Below are positions 24,144 to 32,881 of a DNA stretch of 64,000 nt, piece by piece (positions within the stretch are counted from its first letter, which is position 1; each line of letters starts with the position of its first letter). The position numbers and the translations under genes were made by a program. This DNA is from DASZHJ01 sp035581425. Lineage in GTDB: Bacteria; Pseudomonadota; Alphaproteobacteria; ATCC43930; CGMCC-115725. The stretch lies in assembly GCA_035581425.1 (NCBI GenBank), contig DATJVP010000024.1:22774-86773 (forward strand). The letters run 5' to 3'. The notes under the pieces are model-generated. The model had not been told where the DNA came from, searched no databases, and saw only the letters and a list, made by a program, of their open reading frames with translations.

Positions 24144-25199
24144 ATGAGAAGCTACGATGTCGCGCGGTTCGGCGCACCTCTCCAGCTCTTCGAGCGTCCG
24201 ACGCCGAAGCCCGCGGGGACCGAGGTGCTGGTACGTACCCTCGCCGCCGGCGTCTGCCACAGCGACCTTCATCTCTGGGAAGGCGAGTACGATCTCGGCG
24301 GCGGGAAGAAGCTTCACGTGAAGGACCGAGGCATCACCCCGCCCTTCACCATGGGGCACGAGATCGTCGGCGAGGTGGTCGCTCTCGGCCCCGAGGCCGA
24401 AGGCGCGAGGGCCGGCGACCGCCGGCTCATTCATCCCTGGATCGGCTGCGGCACCTGCGCCGTCTGCCGCGGCGGCGACGAGCATCTCTGCGCGAGCCCG
24501 CGCTTTCTCGGCGTCCAGAAACCCGGCGGCTACAGCGACCACGTGCTTGTACCGCATGCTCGCTACCTCGTGGAATACGGGACCCTATCGCCCGAGCAAG
24601 CGGCACCCTTCGCCTGCTCCGGCGTCACCGCCTATAGCGCTCTCAATAAATTTGCGCCGGGCCTCCTCAAGAGCGAGCCCGTCGTCGTGATCGGCGCGGG
24701 CGGCCTCGGCTTGATGGCGCTCTCCATCTTGAAGGCGATGGGCGGCGCCGGCGCCGTCGTCGCGGACATCGATCCCAAAAAGCGCGAGGCCGCGAAGCAA
24801 GCGGGCGCGCTCGCTGCCGTCGATTCCGCCGCACCCGACGCGCTGAAGCAAATTCAGTCCGCAACCGCGGGCGGCGCCCATGCCGTCATCGATTTCGTGG
24901 GCTCCAGCGCGACTGCGCGCCTCGGGACCGACGCGCTCGCCAAGGGCGGTAAATACGTGATCGTCGGCCTCTTCGGCGGCGACCTCACGCTCTCGCTGCC
25001 GATGATCCCCTGGCGCGCACTGTCAGTGCAAGGCTCCTACACGGGGAACTTGCGCGAGCTCAAGGAGCTGATGGCACTGGCGGCCACTGGCCGCGTCCCG
25101 CCTGTACCGCTAACGCGCCATTCGCTCCACGAGGCGAGCGCCGCGTTGGAGCAATTGAAGGCGGGTCGGGTGATCGGGCGCGCGGTGTTGGTGCCTTAA
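24144..25199 (+). CDS. Zinc-dependent alcohol dehydrogenase (MDR family)
   Basis: A 351-residue MDR protein. Catalytic zinc ligands occur in VCHSDLHLWEG and MGHEIVGEV. Structural zinc cysteines are in GCGTCAVCRGGDEHLC. The coenzyme motif is VIGAGGLGLMALSI, and GSSATARLGTDAL and GSYTGNLRELKELM follow. It resembles AdhP-type bacterial alcohol dehydrogenases that oxidise short primary alcohols with NAD, but an insert (GEYDLGGGKKLHVKDRG) suggests a distinct substrate. It is monocistronic, with its own promoter candidate, and convergent with a P450 gene. Confidence 0.87.
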   Translation: MRSYDVARFGAPLQLFERPTPKPAGTEVLVRTLAAGVCHSDLHLWEGEYDLGGGKKLHVKDRGITPPFTMGHEIVGEVVALGPEAEGARAGDRRLIHPWIGCGTCAVCRGGDEHLCASPRFLGVQKPGGYSDHVLVPHARYLVEYGTLSPEQAAPFACSGVTAYSALNKFAPGLLKSEPVVVIGAGGLGLMALSILKAMGGAGAVVADIDPKKREAAKQAGALAAVDSAAPDALKQIQSATAGGAHAVIDFVGSSATARLGTDALAKGGKYVIVGLFGGDLTLSLPMIPWRALSVQGSYTGNLRELKELMALAATGRVPPVPLTRHSLHEASAALEQLKAGRVIGRAVLVP

Positions 25200-25215
25200 G
25201 AAGGATCGCGCTGAG

Positions 25216-25232
25216 GGCGCAGAGGATGCGCC
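25216..25232. terminator. Hairpin between convergent genes
   Basis: GGCGCA and TGCGCC pair perfectly around a 5-base loop, with a weaker outer GGAT/ATCC pairing at 25203-25206 and 25237-25240. It lies between the stops of the alcohol dehydrogenase and P450 genes. No T-run follows, so a role in termination is only possible. Confidence 0.3.
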
Positions 25233-25239
25233 GAGAATC

Positions 25240-26466
25240 CTACGGCCTCCGAAACCGCACCGGCAGCGACTTGACGCCCCGGAGCACGAAGCTGTCGGTC
25301 CATTCGGGGCTCTCGAGCGCGAGGGTCAGGCCTGGAAGACGCTGGACGAGCGCCGCTACGGCGATGCGGCCCTCGAGCCGCGCGAGCGGGGCTCCCAAGC
25401 AGAAGTGGATCCCGAAGCCGAAAGAGAGATGGCGGCTGTCGTCGCGCTTGACGTCGAAGCGGTCGGGATCGGGGAAGACGGCGGGATCGCGGTTGGCGGC
25501 GTTGAGGAGCGCGAAGATGCGGTCGCCGCGGCGGAAAGCCGGAGCGCCCTCATCGAGCCGCACATCCTCTAGCGCGATCCGCGTCATCGCCTGCGTGGGG
25601 CCGTCGTAGCGCAGCATCTCCTCGACGGCGGAGACCGCGAGCGAACGATCCCCGTGGAAGGCGGCGAGCTCCATGGGATGGCGCAGGAGCGCCAGCATGC
25701 CGTTCCCGATGAGGTTCGTGGTGGTCTCGTGACCCGCGAAAAGCAGAAGGATGCAGCTCGCGACGAGCTCGTCCTCGCTCAGCATCTGGCCGGAATCGGT
25801 GGCGGCGATGAGGCCGCTGAGGATGTCGTCGCGGGGGTTCTTGCGGTGATCCGCGACCATCGCGCGGAAATAGGCGGATATCTCGCGGGCGCCGCGCTCG
25901 CCGCGCTCGCGCTTGTCGGGGGTCGCGAGCGCGCTGCCGACGAAGGTCGCGATGTCGTCAGACCAGGTCTTGAAGCGGTCGAGGTCTTCGATGGGGACGC
26001 CGATCATCCCCGCGATGACGCTAGCCGGGAGCGGATAGGCGAAGTCGGCAATCAGGTCCATCCCGCCGCGCGAGGCTGAGCGCGAGATCAGATGATCGAC
26101 GATGCGCTCGATCATCGGCGCGAGTGCTGCAACCGCGCGGGAGGTGAAGGCCTTGTTGAGGAGCGCTCGGCGGCGGGTGTGCTCCGGCGGATCGTTGAAA
26201 ACAGCCCAGAGGCCGAGCGTCTTCAGCAGCTCCGCAACACCCGCGCGAGCGTCCGGCGCCAGATGGTCGCGGAACGGCGTGATGCGGTCGGCGCTGAAGC
26301 GGGGATCGTTCAGTACGAGGCGGACATCGCGGTAGCGCGTCAACACCCAGCCGCCGAGGATCTCACTCCAATGCACGGGATCCTCCGCGCGGAGCCGCGC
26401 GAAGATCGGGAAGGGATCGGCGATATGCTGGGGCTGCCGCGGGTCGTAGTCGACGGATACGTCCAT
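25240..26466 (-). CDS. Cytochrome P450
   Basis: A 408-residue soluble bacterial P450 monooxygenase. The heme-binding loop FGFGIHFCLGAPLARLEGR places the axial cysteine at about 356. The oxygen-activating helix is LFAGHETTTNLIGNG, and the ExxR motif lies in VEEMLRYDGPTQ. The N-terminus has DPFPIFARLRAEDPVHW, usual for CYP107/CYP109-like enzymes. No ferredoxin or ferredoxin reductase gene is seen nearby, so the electron donor must be elsewhere. It begins a few bases below an SGNH gene (14-base gap) and may be the last gene of that minus-strand run. The substrate is unknown. Confidence 0.93.
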   Translation of the reverse strand: MDVSVDYDPRQPQHIADPFPIFARLRAEDPVHWSEILGGWVLTRYRDVRLVLNDPRFSADRITPFRDHLAPDARAGVAELLKTLGLWAVFNDPPEHTRRRALLNKAFTSRAVAALAPMIERIVDHLISRSASRGGMDLIADFAYPLPASVIAGMIGVPIEDLDRFKTWSDDIATFVGSALATPDKRERGERGAREISAYFRAMVADHRKNPRDDILSGLIAATDSGQMLSEDELVASCILLLFAGHETTTNLIGNGMLALLRHPMELAAFHGDRSLAVSAVEEMLRYDGPTQAMTRIALEDVRLDEGAPAFRRGDRIFALLNAANRDPAVFPDPDRFDVKRDDSRHLSFGFGIHFCLGAPLARLEGRIAVAALVQRLPGLTLALESPEWTDSFVLRGVKSLPVRFRRP

Positions 26467-26480
26467 CGGCAGGCTATGCG

Positions 26481-27266
26481 TCAGCGCGACGCCGCCACGA
26501 TACCGTCCGCGAGGAGGCGCGCGAGGCAGGCGTAGCTGCGGTCGTTCATATGCAGGCGGTCCTCGGAGAGCGCGAGGCTCTGCGGCAACACCTGTGTCTC
26601 GTCCCAGGCCTGCATGATCTGGAAGCGATGGAAGACCGGCGCGCCCTGCGCGTAGCCGGCGGCGGAGATCGCGTGCAGCATGTCGCGATAAACGGGATGC
26701 GACGTGACGCCCGGCGCGTACTGCATATCCATGAGGATCACGTCGATGCCCGCGGCCTTCATCCGTGCGACGCCGTCGCGGATGATCGCTGCATCGGTGG
26801 CGGGATCGACGTCGTGCATGGTGTCGTTGGTGCCGACTTGCCAGATCACGAGATCGGGGCTCTCGGCGAGGGCGTCGCCCTCGATGCGCGCCGCCATCTT
26901 CTCCGCGGTATCGCCGCCCACGCCCTTGTTGAGGACGCGGACCTCTGTCCCGGGATAGCGGCTGCGCAGCTCCTCAGCGAGGCGGCTCGGATAGCTGTTC
27001 TCCGGACGGCTCGCGCCGTGGCCCTCGGTCGAGGAGGAACCCAGCGCCACGATGGTGACGGGCTCGCCCGCCGCGATCCGCTGCGCCACGTGCGGAAGCG
27101 TCGCGTTGAGGCGCTCGGCGCCGGTGGGCGCGCGGCAGGTATCGATGGCGGCGCCGCTACGCTCGCTCGTCAGCGGGACCGCGAGCGCCACCGCCACCAG
27201 TGCCGCAGCCGCAACGCTCGCGAGGCGGTGCCGCCGGACCAGTCCGGGCAATGGGGGAGGCCTCAT
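26481..27266 (-). CDS. SGNH/GDSL-family hydrolase (active-site residues intact)
   Basis: A 261-residue protein with an N-terminal membrane or signal segment (ASVAAAALVAVALAVPL), so it acts in the periplasm or at the membrane. All SGNH blocks are present: ALGSSSTEG (Ser), NKGVGGDTAEK (Gly), WQVGTNDT (Asn) and EDRLHMND (Asp and His). The start at 27266 overlaps the stop of the upstream paralogue (ATGA). Such proteins often deacylate glycans or lipids. Position directly after a second SGNH protein and an OpgC-like acyltransferase suggests glycan ester turnover, which is an inference. Confidence 0.85.
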   Translation of the reverse strand: MRPPPLPGLVRRHRLASVAAAALVAVALAVPLTSERSGAAIDTCRAPTGAERLNATLPHVAQRIAAGEPVTIVALGSSSTEGHGASRPENSYPSRLAEELRSRYPGTEVRVLNKGVGGDTAEKMAARIEGDALAESPDLVIWQVGTNDTMHDVDPATDAAIIRDGVARMKAAGIDVILMDMQYAPGVTSHPVYRDMLHAISAAGYAQGAPVFHRFQIMQAWDETQVLPQSLALSEDRLHMNDRSYACLARLLADGIVAASR

Positions 27267-28030
27267 CGGGTGGCGTAGGCGATCGCGTCGGCGATGCGCT
27301 CCCCGAGACACGCATAGACCCGCGTGGCGAGTTTCGGCCGCTCTTCCTGCGGCACGCCCGAGAGCTTGAAGCTCCCGACCTCGCTCCAGTGTTTCATGAT
27401 CGCGTAGCGCTGGAAGACATAGGCGTCCGCGATATCGCCGGCCTGATGCACGGCGTCGAGATAGGGAGCGAAGTTCGTCACCGTCTCGGTGTCAGGGGAA
27501 TACTGCATGTCCACTAACATGACCTCGATGCCCGCCGCTTGCAACCGGGCGATGCCCGATTGCAGAGCCGCCGCGAATGCGTCTAGCTCGCTGCCGCGAA
27601 CGGCATCGGTGATGCCGACCTCCCAAATGACGAGATTTGGTTTCTCTGCGATAACGTCTCGCTCGAGCCGCGCCTCCATCTGCTGGGCGGTCTCGCGCAC
27701 CGCGCCGCGATTAAGGACGGTGATGCTCTCGTCGGGATGGCGGCTGCGCAATATCAGCTCTAGCTGGTGGGGATAGGCGGCATCGAGGCTACCCGCGGCG
27801 GTCCCCACCGTGGAGGAGCCGCCGATCGCCACGATGGTGATGGGCTCCTTGTCCTTAAGCCTCTGTGCCAGTTTCGGAAATTTCGGGTCGTCCTCTATGA
27901 GCTCGGGGGTTGCCGCGCATTCCGCGCCGACGGTCTCGGCCGCGCGCGGCGCGGAGACCGGAGCCCCGAGTGAGAGGACGAGGAAAAATGCCGCTGAGAT
28001 TGCCCGAAAGCGGAAGCGAAGGAGCGTCAT
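27263..28030 (-). CDS. SGNH-like protein with incomplete catalytic residues
   Basis: A 255-residue paralogue of the next gene with a signal peptide (AISAAFFLVLSLGAPVSA). Ser is kept in AIGGSSTVG, but the Asn block reads EVGITDAV (Asn lost), the Gly block reads NRGAVRETAQQ, and no DxxH is found near the C-terminus, where the paralogue has EDRLHMND. It may be inactive, a binding partner, or a different chemistry. The ATG at 28030 is chosen (an in-frame GTG at 28039 is possible); longer in-frame extension into the OpgC gene is not real coding. The gap to the OpgC-like gene is 11 bases. Confidence 0.78.
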   Translation of the reverse strand: MTLLRFRFRAISAAFFLVLSLGAPVSAPRAAETVGAECAATPELIEDDPKFPKLAQRLKDKEPITIVAIGGSSTVGTAAGSLDAAYPHQLELILRSRHPDESITVLNRGAVRETAQQMEARLERDVIAEKPNLVIWEVGITDAVRGSELDAFAAALQSGIARLQAAGIEVMLVDMQYSPDTETVTNFAPYLDAVHQAGDIADAYVFQRYAIMKHWSEVGSFKLSGVPQEERPKLATRVYACLGERIADAIAYATR

Positions 28031-28041
28031 TGCCGTCACGA

Positions 28042-29202
28042 TCAACCCGCTGGGCCGGGCGCCGTCGCCTTGGCGCGATTCCGGCCCGCCTTCTTGTACC
28101 ACGTTATCATCGCGCCGACCGCGATCATCACTGCTGCACCTGCGAGATTGACCGCGATCTGCGCCGCCGGTCGATCGCTGACCACCGCCAGCACGAAGTG
28201 TCCGAGCACGGCGAGGAGGATGCCGAGGCAGAAGATGTAGAGCGAGTTCTGCCCGCAGATCACGATGGGCCGCGCGATCTTGCCGGAGAAGAACGCGGAC
28301 TCGCGCGGGATGATCGTCGTCGCGACGAGTGCAAGCGCCAGAAAATCGACGAGCCGCACCGGCGAGAGATTGGTCTTGTCGATGGAGCCGCGCCAGAAAG
28401 CCTGCACGAGGAGCGCGGGGAAGCCATCGTAGAAGGAGTGAATGAGCCAGGAGAGGCTGACGATGGCCCCGGTGCCCGCGATCGCGAAGGCCAGGAACTG
28501 CAGCCACGGAAGCGTCGGCAACGGGCGCCCCCGGTTCGCGCCGAGCTCCGAGCAAACCGCACCGAGCGTGAATAGAAATTGCCAGGCGAAGGGATTGAAG
28601 AACCAGCGGTGCTCGCCGGGATAGGCGTGCAGCGCCCAGCCGAAGGCCTGCGTGCAGACGTAGAGTGCGAAGGACGGAACGAGCGCCAGGAGCACGTGGC
28701 GGCGCAGTAGCAGCAGGACCAGCGGGAACCCAGCCAGAAGCACGATGTAGAGCGGGAGAATATCGAGGAAGGTCGGCTGGAACCGCAGCAGCAGCGCTTG
28801 CATCACCGCGATGTGCGGCGTCTTCAGGAAATCGCCCACGCCCATCTCCTCCGCGAAGAGGGGATTGTCCGCGACATCGAGCGTGTAGGAGACCTCTGCG
28901 AGGTAGATGACGAAGAGGAAAACGTGCGCGACGTAGAGCTGCCAGACCCTGCGGTAGATTTGCGCGAGCGCCAGAAGAAAGCCGTGCTGCCGATTGAGGG
29001 CTCCATAGACCATCGAGGCGGCATAACCGGAGATGAAGATGAAGGCCTCCGCCGCATCCGAGAAGCCGATGGAGCGGAGGGTGAAGTAGGAGATGAAATT
29101 GCCGGGGATGTGGTCGATGAAGATCAGGAACAGCGCAAGCCCGCGGAAGAAGTCGAGCCGCAGGTCCCGCTTCGGTCGCGTTACGGCCTCGGTGACGGCC
29201 AC
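28042..29202 (-). CDS. OpgC-like membrane acyltransferase
   Basis: A 386-residue integral membrane protein with about ten hydrophobic segments. The opening RDLRLDFFRGLALFLIFIDH followed by EAFIFISGYAASMVYG is characteristic of the OpgC family. OpgC succinylates periplasmic glucans in enterobacteria and Rhodobacter. Here it could acylate the glycan made by the locus at 7-12 kb or another envelope glycan. No opgG or opgH gene is visible in the window. It is followed directly by two SGNH genes and preceded by an MDR reductase gene 23 bases upstream. Confidence 0.87.
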   Translation of the reverse strand: MAVTEAVTRPKRDLRLDFFRGLALFLIFIDHIPGNFISYFTLRSIGFSDAAEAFIFISGYAASMVYGALNRQHGFLLALAQIYRRVWQLYVAHVFLFVIYLAEVSYTLDVADNPLFAEEMGVGDFLKTPHIAVMQALLLRFQPTFLDILPLYIVLLAGFPLVLLLLRRHVLLALVPSFALYVCTQAFGWALHAYPGEHRWFFNPFAWQFLFTLGAVCSELGANRGRPLPTLPWLQFLAFAIAGTGAIVSLSWLIHSFYDGFPALLVQAFWRGSIDKTNLSPVRLVDFLALALVATTIIPRESAFFSGKIARPIVICGQNSLYIFCLGILLAVLGHFVLAVVSDRPAAQIAVNLAGAAVMIAVGAMITWYKKAGRNRAKATAPGPAG

Positions 29203-29225
29203 GTGATGGCCCTCTCTCGCTCGCT

Positions 29226-30260
29226 TCAGCCCGTGACGGCGGCGACGCGGACGAGCTGCTTGCCGCGGTTCTTGCCCGCGAGCATCCCGATGAAGGCACG
29301 CGGCGCGGCGGCGATGCCTTCCGCCACATCCTCGCGGTAGCGGAGCTTACCCTCGCGGAGCCACTCCGAAACGTCGCGGCGGAACTGCTGCGTCTGGTGC
29401 CGCCAATCCCAGACGAGAAAACCCTCCATCCGCGCGCGCTTCACCAGGAGCTGTCGGTTCCAGCGGATACCGGTGTCCGGCGTCTCGAGCCGGTCATAGA
29501 TCGAAATCGAGCCCACGATGATGACGCGGCCGTGCAGCGCCAAGTTCGCCATCGCGGCGTCGTGCACCGCGCCGCCGACATTGTCGTAAAAGACGTCGAT
29601 GCCTTTGGGCGCCAGCGCCGCAAGCTCGGAGCCGAGCGCCTCCGCGTCCTTGCCCTTGTAGTCGATGCAGCGGTCGAAGCCGAGTTCCTCGACATAAGCG
29701 ACCTTGTCGGGAGCGCCTGCTGTGCCGATGACGCGGCATCCCTTGAGCTTCGCGATCTGCCCCGCGACCTGACCCACGGCGCCTGCCGCCGCGGAGATCA
29801 GCACGGTCTCGCCGGGCTTCGGCTGGCCCACGCCCAGGAGCGCGCAATAGGCGGTCTGGCCGGGCATGCCGAGGACACCCAGGAAATAGGAGAGCGGCAT
29901 CCCCTGCGGATCGATGCGCTCGAGCCCCGCCGCCGGGAGCGTCGCCCATTCCTGCCAGCCCGAATGCGCGAGAACCCTGTCGCCGGGCTTGAGCGCGGGC
30001 GAGCGGGAAGCCACGACCTCCGAGACCGTCTCGCCCGTCATCACCTCGCCAATCTCGACTGGCTTCGCATAGGAGCGCACGGCGCTCATCCGCCCACGCA
30101 TGTAGGGATCGAGCGAGAGCCAGAGCGTGCGCAGCAGGACTTCGCCCTCGCGCGGCTCCGGCGGGGCGGCAGTCTCGATCTTGAAATCGCTCTCGCGGAC
30201 GCTTCGGTTGAGCGGGCGCTCGGCGAGGACCACGCGGGTATTGGATGCGGCGCCGGTCAT
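29226..30260 (-). CDS. Zinc-free MDR oxidoreductase (NADP-dependent, CurA/PTGR type)
   Basis: A 344-residue member of the leukotriene B4 12-hydroxydehydrogenase/CurA group, which reduces the double bond of enones and enals using NADPH. Seen: SLDPYMRGRMS, GMPGQTAYCALLGVGQPKPG, SAAAGAVGQVAGQIAKLKG, FDRCIDYKG and VFYDNVGGAVHDAAM. No zinc-ligand cysteines are present, as expected. The start at 30260 matches the family; an ATG 39 bases upstream would add residues of no known role. Its link to the OpgC and SGNH genes below may be only positional. Confidence 0.9.
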   Translation of the reverse strand: MTGAASNTRVVLAERPLNRSVRESDFKIETAAPPEPREGEVLLRTLWLSLDPYMRGRMSAVRSYAKPVEIGEVMTGETVSEVVASRSPALKPGDRVLAHSGWQEWATLPAAGLERIDPQGMPLSYFLGVLGMPGQTAYCALLGVGQPKPGETVLISAAAGAVGQVAGQIAKLKGCRVIGTAGAPDKVAYVEELGFDRCIDYKGKDAEALGSELAALAPKGIDVFYDNVGGAVHDAAMANLALHGRVIIVGSISIYDRLETPDTGIRWNRQLLVKRARMEGFLVWDWRHQTQQFRRDVSEWLREGKLRYREDVAEGIAAAPRAFIGMLAGKNRGKQLVRVAAVTG

Positions 30261-30392
30261 GAGGGAAGCTCTCGGTTCGATGCTGAGGGGCCGGATCATA
30301 CAAGCCGCGGCGCCCGGCGCAAAAGCCCCTGCTCCCGCGGACGCCTTGGGCTAGACTTGACACCACAGGGGATGTCGCGAAGGACGGATTCG

Positions 30393-31379
30393 ATGCGCCT
30401 GAGCTTGATCGGCTTGGCATTGGGCGGCGCGCTCGCGGGCGCCGGAGCCCTCCAGGCGGCGGAGCCGTTCGAGCCCGCGATCGTCTACGACGTCGGCGGC
30501 AAGGCCGACAAGTCCTTCAACGAGGCGGCCTATCGCGGCGCCAAGCGTTTCAGCGAAGAGACCGGCATTGCAATCCGCGAGTTCGAAATCAGCAACGAGA
30601 CTCAACGCGCGCAAGCTTTCGCGAACATGGCCCGGCGCGGCGCCACCATCCTCGTCGGTGTCGGATTCACTCAGCGCGTCGCGCTGGAGAGCGTGGCGAA
30701 GGACTATCCCGAGCGCAAATTCACGCTGATCGATGCGACCAGCGATCTCCCGAACGTGCAGTCGATCGTGTTCCGCGAGCAGGAGGGAAGCTTCCTCGTG
30801 GGAATGCTGGCGGCACTCGCCTCGCGGAGCCGCAAGGTCGGCTTCGTCGGCGGAATGGATATCCCGCTCATCCGCCGCTTCGCTGCTGGCTATGGGGCGG
30901 GCGCGCGCTACGCCGATCCCGGTATCGCCGTGCTCGTCAACATGACCGGCACCACGCCGGCGGCTTGGCAGGATCCCGCGCGCGGCGCCGAACTCGCGCG
31001 GAGCCAATTCGACCGCGGCGCCGACGTGGTCTACGCCGCGGCCGGGACGACGGGGCTCGGCGTGCTGCAGGCGGCGGCCGATGCGAGGCGGCTCGCGATT
31101 GGCGTCGATTCCAACCAGGACTCGCTCCATCCCGGCACCATGCTGACATCGATGGTGAAGCGCGTCGATCTCGCGGTCTACGAGGCGTTTCGGAGTGCGC
31201 GCGATGGAAGCTGGAAGCCGGGCATCCGCTCGCTCGGCCTCGCCGAGGATGCGGTGGGATATTCGCTCGACCAATATAACGAGGCGCTGGTCACACCGGA
31301 GATGCGGCAGAAGGTCGAAGCCGCACGCGCGGAGATCGTCGCCGGCGCCATCAAGGTGCCGGACCAGCTTCCGCCGTGA
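30393..31379 (+). CDS. BMP-family ABC transporter substrate-binding protein (nucleoside type)
   Basis: A 328-residue secreted binding protein with signal peptide (LIGLALGGALAGAGALQAAE). The Bmp/Med/PnrA pattern is present: VYDVGGKADKSFNEAAYRGA, ANMARRGATILVGVGF, FREQEGSFLVGMLAAL, KVGFVGGMDIPLIRRF and IGVDSNQDSLHPGTMLTSM. PnrA-like proteins bind purine nucleosides. It heads a four-gene ABC operon and overlaps the ATPase gene by four bases. The gene begins at 30393; long in-frame coding further upstream lies antisense to the MDR gene and is not real. Confidence 0.92.
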   Translation: MRLSLIGLALGGALAGAGALQAAEPFEPAIVYDVGGKADKSFNEAAYRGAKRFSEETGIAIREFEISNETQRAQAFANMARRGATILVGVGFTQRVALESVAKDYPERKFTLIDATSDLPNVQSIVFREQEGSFLVGMLAALASRSRKVGFVGGMDIPLIRRFAAGYGAGARYADPGIAVLVNMTGTTPAAWQDPARGAELARSQFDRGADVVYAAAGTTGLGVLQAAADARRLAIGVDSNQDSLHPGTMLTSMVKRVDLAVYEAFRSARDGSWKPGIRSLGLAEDAVGYSLDQYNEALVTPEMRQKVEAARAEIVAGAIKVPDQLPP

Positions 31380-32881
31380 GCGAGCGGCGCACCCCTGCCG
31401 CCGAACTCCGCGGCATCGAGAAGCGCTTCGGACCCGTCCGCGCCAATCGCTCGATCTCGCTCACCCTCGCGCGCGGCAGCATCCACGGCCTCGTCGGGGA
31501 GAACGGTGCGGGAAAATCGACGCTCGCTCAGATCCTCTACGGCTACCTTCGACCCGATGCCGGCGAGATCCGCATCGGTGGCCGGCCGGTGGCCTTCGGC
31601 TCGCCGCGCGATGCGATCGCCGCCGGGGTCGGCATGGTCCATCAGCATTTCATGCTGGTCGAGCCGATGACTGTGCTGGAGAACCTGATGCTCGGCCGTG
31701 AGGCAGGGCTCGGTCTTGCAGAGGGCCGCGCGTCTGCGCTCGCTACACTCGCCCGGCTAGATCGCGGGGGTGGCACGGCCCTCGACCCCGAGGCGAAGGT
31801 CGAGAATCTTCCGGTCGGATCGAAGCAGCGCGTCGAGATCCTGAAGGCGCTGCACCGCGGGGCTGAAATCCTGATCCTCGACGAGCCGACGGCTGTGCTG
31901 ACGCCGCTCGAGGCGACCGCGCTCTTCGGCGAGCTGCGAGCGCTAGCGGAGCACGGCAAGACGATCTTGCTGGTGACGCATAGGCTCCGCGAGGTGATCG
32001 AGGTCACCGACGCGGTGACGGTGCTGCGCCAGGGCGAAGTCGTGGCCGAACGGCAGACTCGCGACACTGACGCCGCTGAGCTTGCGGCGCTGATGATTGG
32101 CCGGTCGCCGTCGCCGCCGCAGCGCCGGCCGGCACGCCTCGGTCCGCTGCGGCTCGAAATCCGCGAGCTCACGGTGCGCGACGGCGCGGGCATCCTTCGC
32201 CTCGACCGCGCGAGCCTCGCGGTGCGCGGCGGCGAGATCGTCGCCATCGCTGGCGTTGCCGGCAACGGCCAATCCGAGCTGATCGAGTCGCTCGTGGGAT
32301 TGACCGCGCCTGAGAGCGGTAGCATCCGCCTCGACGACGTCGAGCTCATCGGCCTCACCGTCAGAGAGCGCCGCCTGCGCGGCCTCGGCCACGTCGCCGA
32401 GGATCGCCTCCGCCTCGGCGCCGTCGCGGATTTCTCGGCGGTCGAGAATGCGCTCCTCGGGTGCGAGCAAGTGCCGCAATTCCTCCGCCGCGCCGCAAAC
32501 GCGGGCGCTCTCGAGGCCGCTATGGCTGCCTATGACGTGCGGCCGGCGGAGCCCGAGCGCCACTTCGCGCGCTTTTCCGGCGGCAACCAGCAGAAGCTCG
32601 TCGTCGCGCGCGAGCTCGGACGCACGCCGGCACTGCTGGTCGCGGGACAGCCGACCCGTGGCGTCGATGTCGGCGCGGCCGAGCTCATTCACAACCGCCT
32701 ACTGGAGCTACGCGACGCCGGGAGTGCGATCCTTCTGATATCCGCCGATCTCGAGGAGATACGGCTCCTCGCTGACCGCATTCTCGTGCTTTGCGGCGGA
32801 CGGATCGCGGGGGAGCTCACACCGGAGACCGCGGACGAGCGGCAGCTCGGGCTCCTGATGGCAGGCGCGGCATCAGCATGA
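31376..32881 (+). CDS. ABC transporter ATPase, two nucleotide-binding domains (nucleoside type)
   Basis: A 501-residue ATPase with two domains. The first has Walker A GENGAGKST at about 41, signature LPVGSKQRVEILKAL and Walker B EILILDEPTAVLTP. The second has a reduced Walker A (GVAGNGQSE, Lys replaced by Gln) at about 295 and signature FSGGNQQKLVVARELG, the usual asymmetry of the sugar/nucleoside importer class. The start is GTG within GTGA, overlapping the binding-protein stop. It energises the two permeases that follow. Confidence 0.93.
   Translation: MSERRTPAAELRGIEKRFGPVRANRSISLTLARGSIHGLVGENGAGKSTLAQILYGYLRPDAGEIRIGGRPVAFGSPRDAIAAGVGMVHQHFMLVEPMTVLENLMLGREAGLGLAEGRASALATLARLDRGGGTALDPEAKVENLPVGSKQRVEILKALHRGAEILILDEPTAVLTPLEATALFGELRALAEHGKTILLVTHRLREVIEVTDAVTVLRQGEVVAERQTRDTDAAELAALMIGRSPSPPQRRPARLGPLRLEIRELTVRDGAGILRLDRASLAVRGGEIVAIAGVAGNGQSELIESLVGLTAPESGSIRLDDVELIGLTVRERRLRGLGHVAEDRLRLGAVADFSAVENALLGCEQVPQFLRRAANAGALEAAMAAYDVRPAEPERHFARFSGGNQQKLVVARELGRTPALLVAGQPTRGVDVGAAELIHNRLLELRDAGSAILLISADLEEIRLLADRILVLCGGRIAGELTPETADERQLGLLMAGAASA

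Noticed and set aside
28031..29329. Upstream extension of the SGNH-like gene across the OpgC region
   Set aside because: It is the OpgC gene read in another frame on the same strand. The signal peptide at 28030 marks the true start.
30329..30357. TAGACT -10 before the BMP operon
   Set aside because: The -10 is good but the sequence 17-18 bases upstream (CTGCTC) is too far from TTGACA to call a promoter.
29397..30392. Upstream in-frame extension of the BMP binding protein
   Set aside because: It is antisense to the MDR reductase, and the signal peptide that begins at 30393 would be buried.
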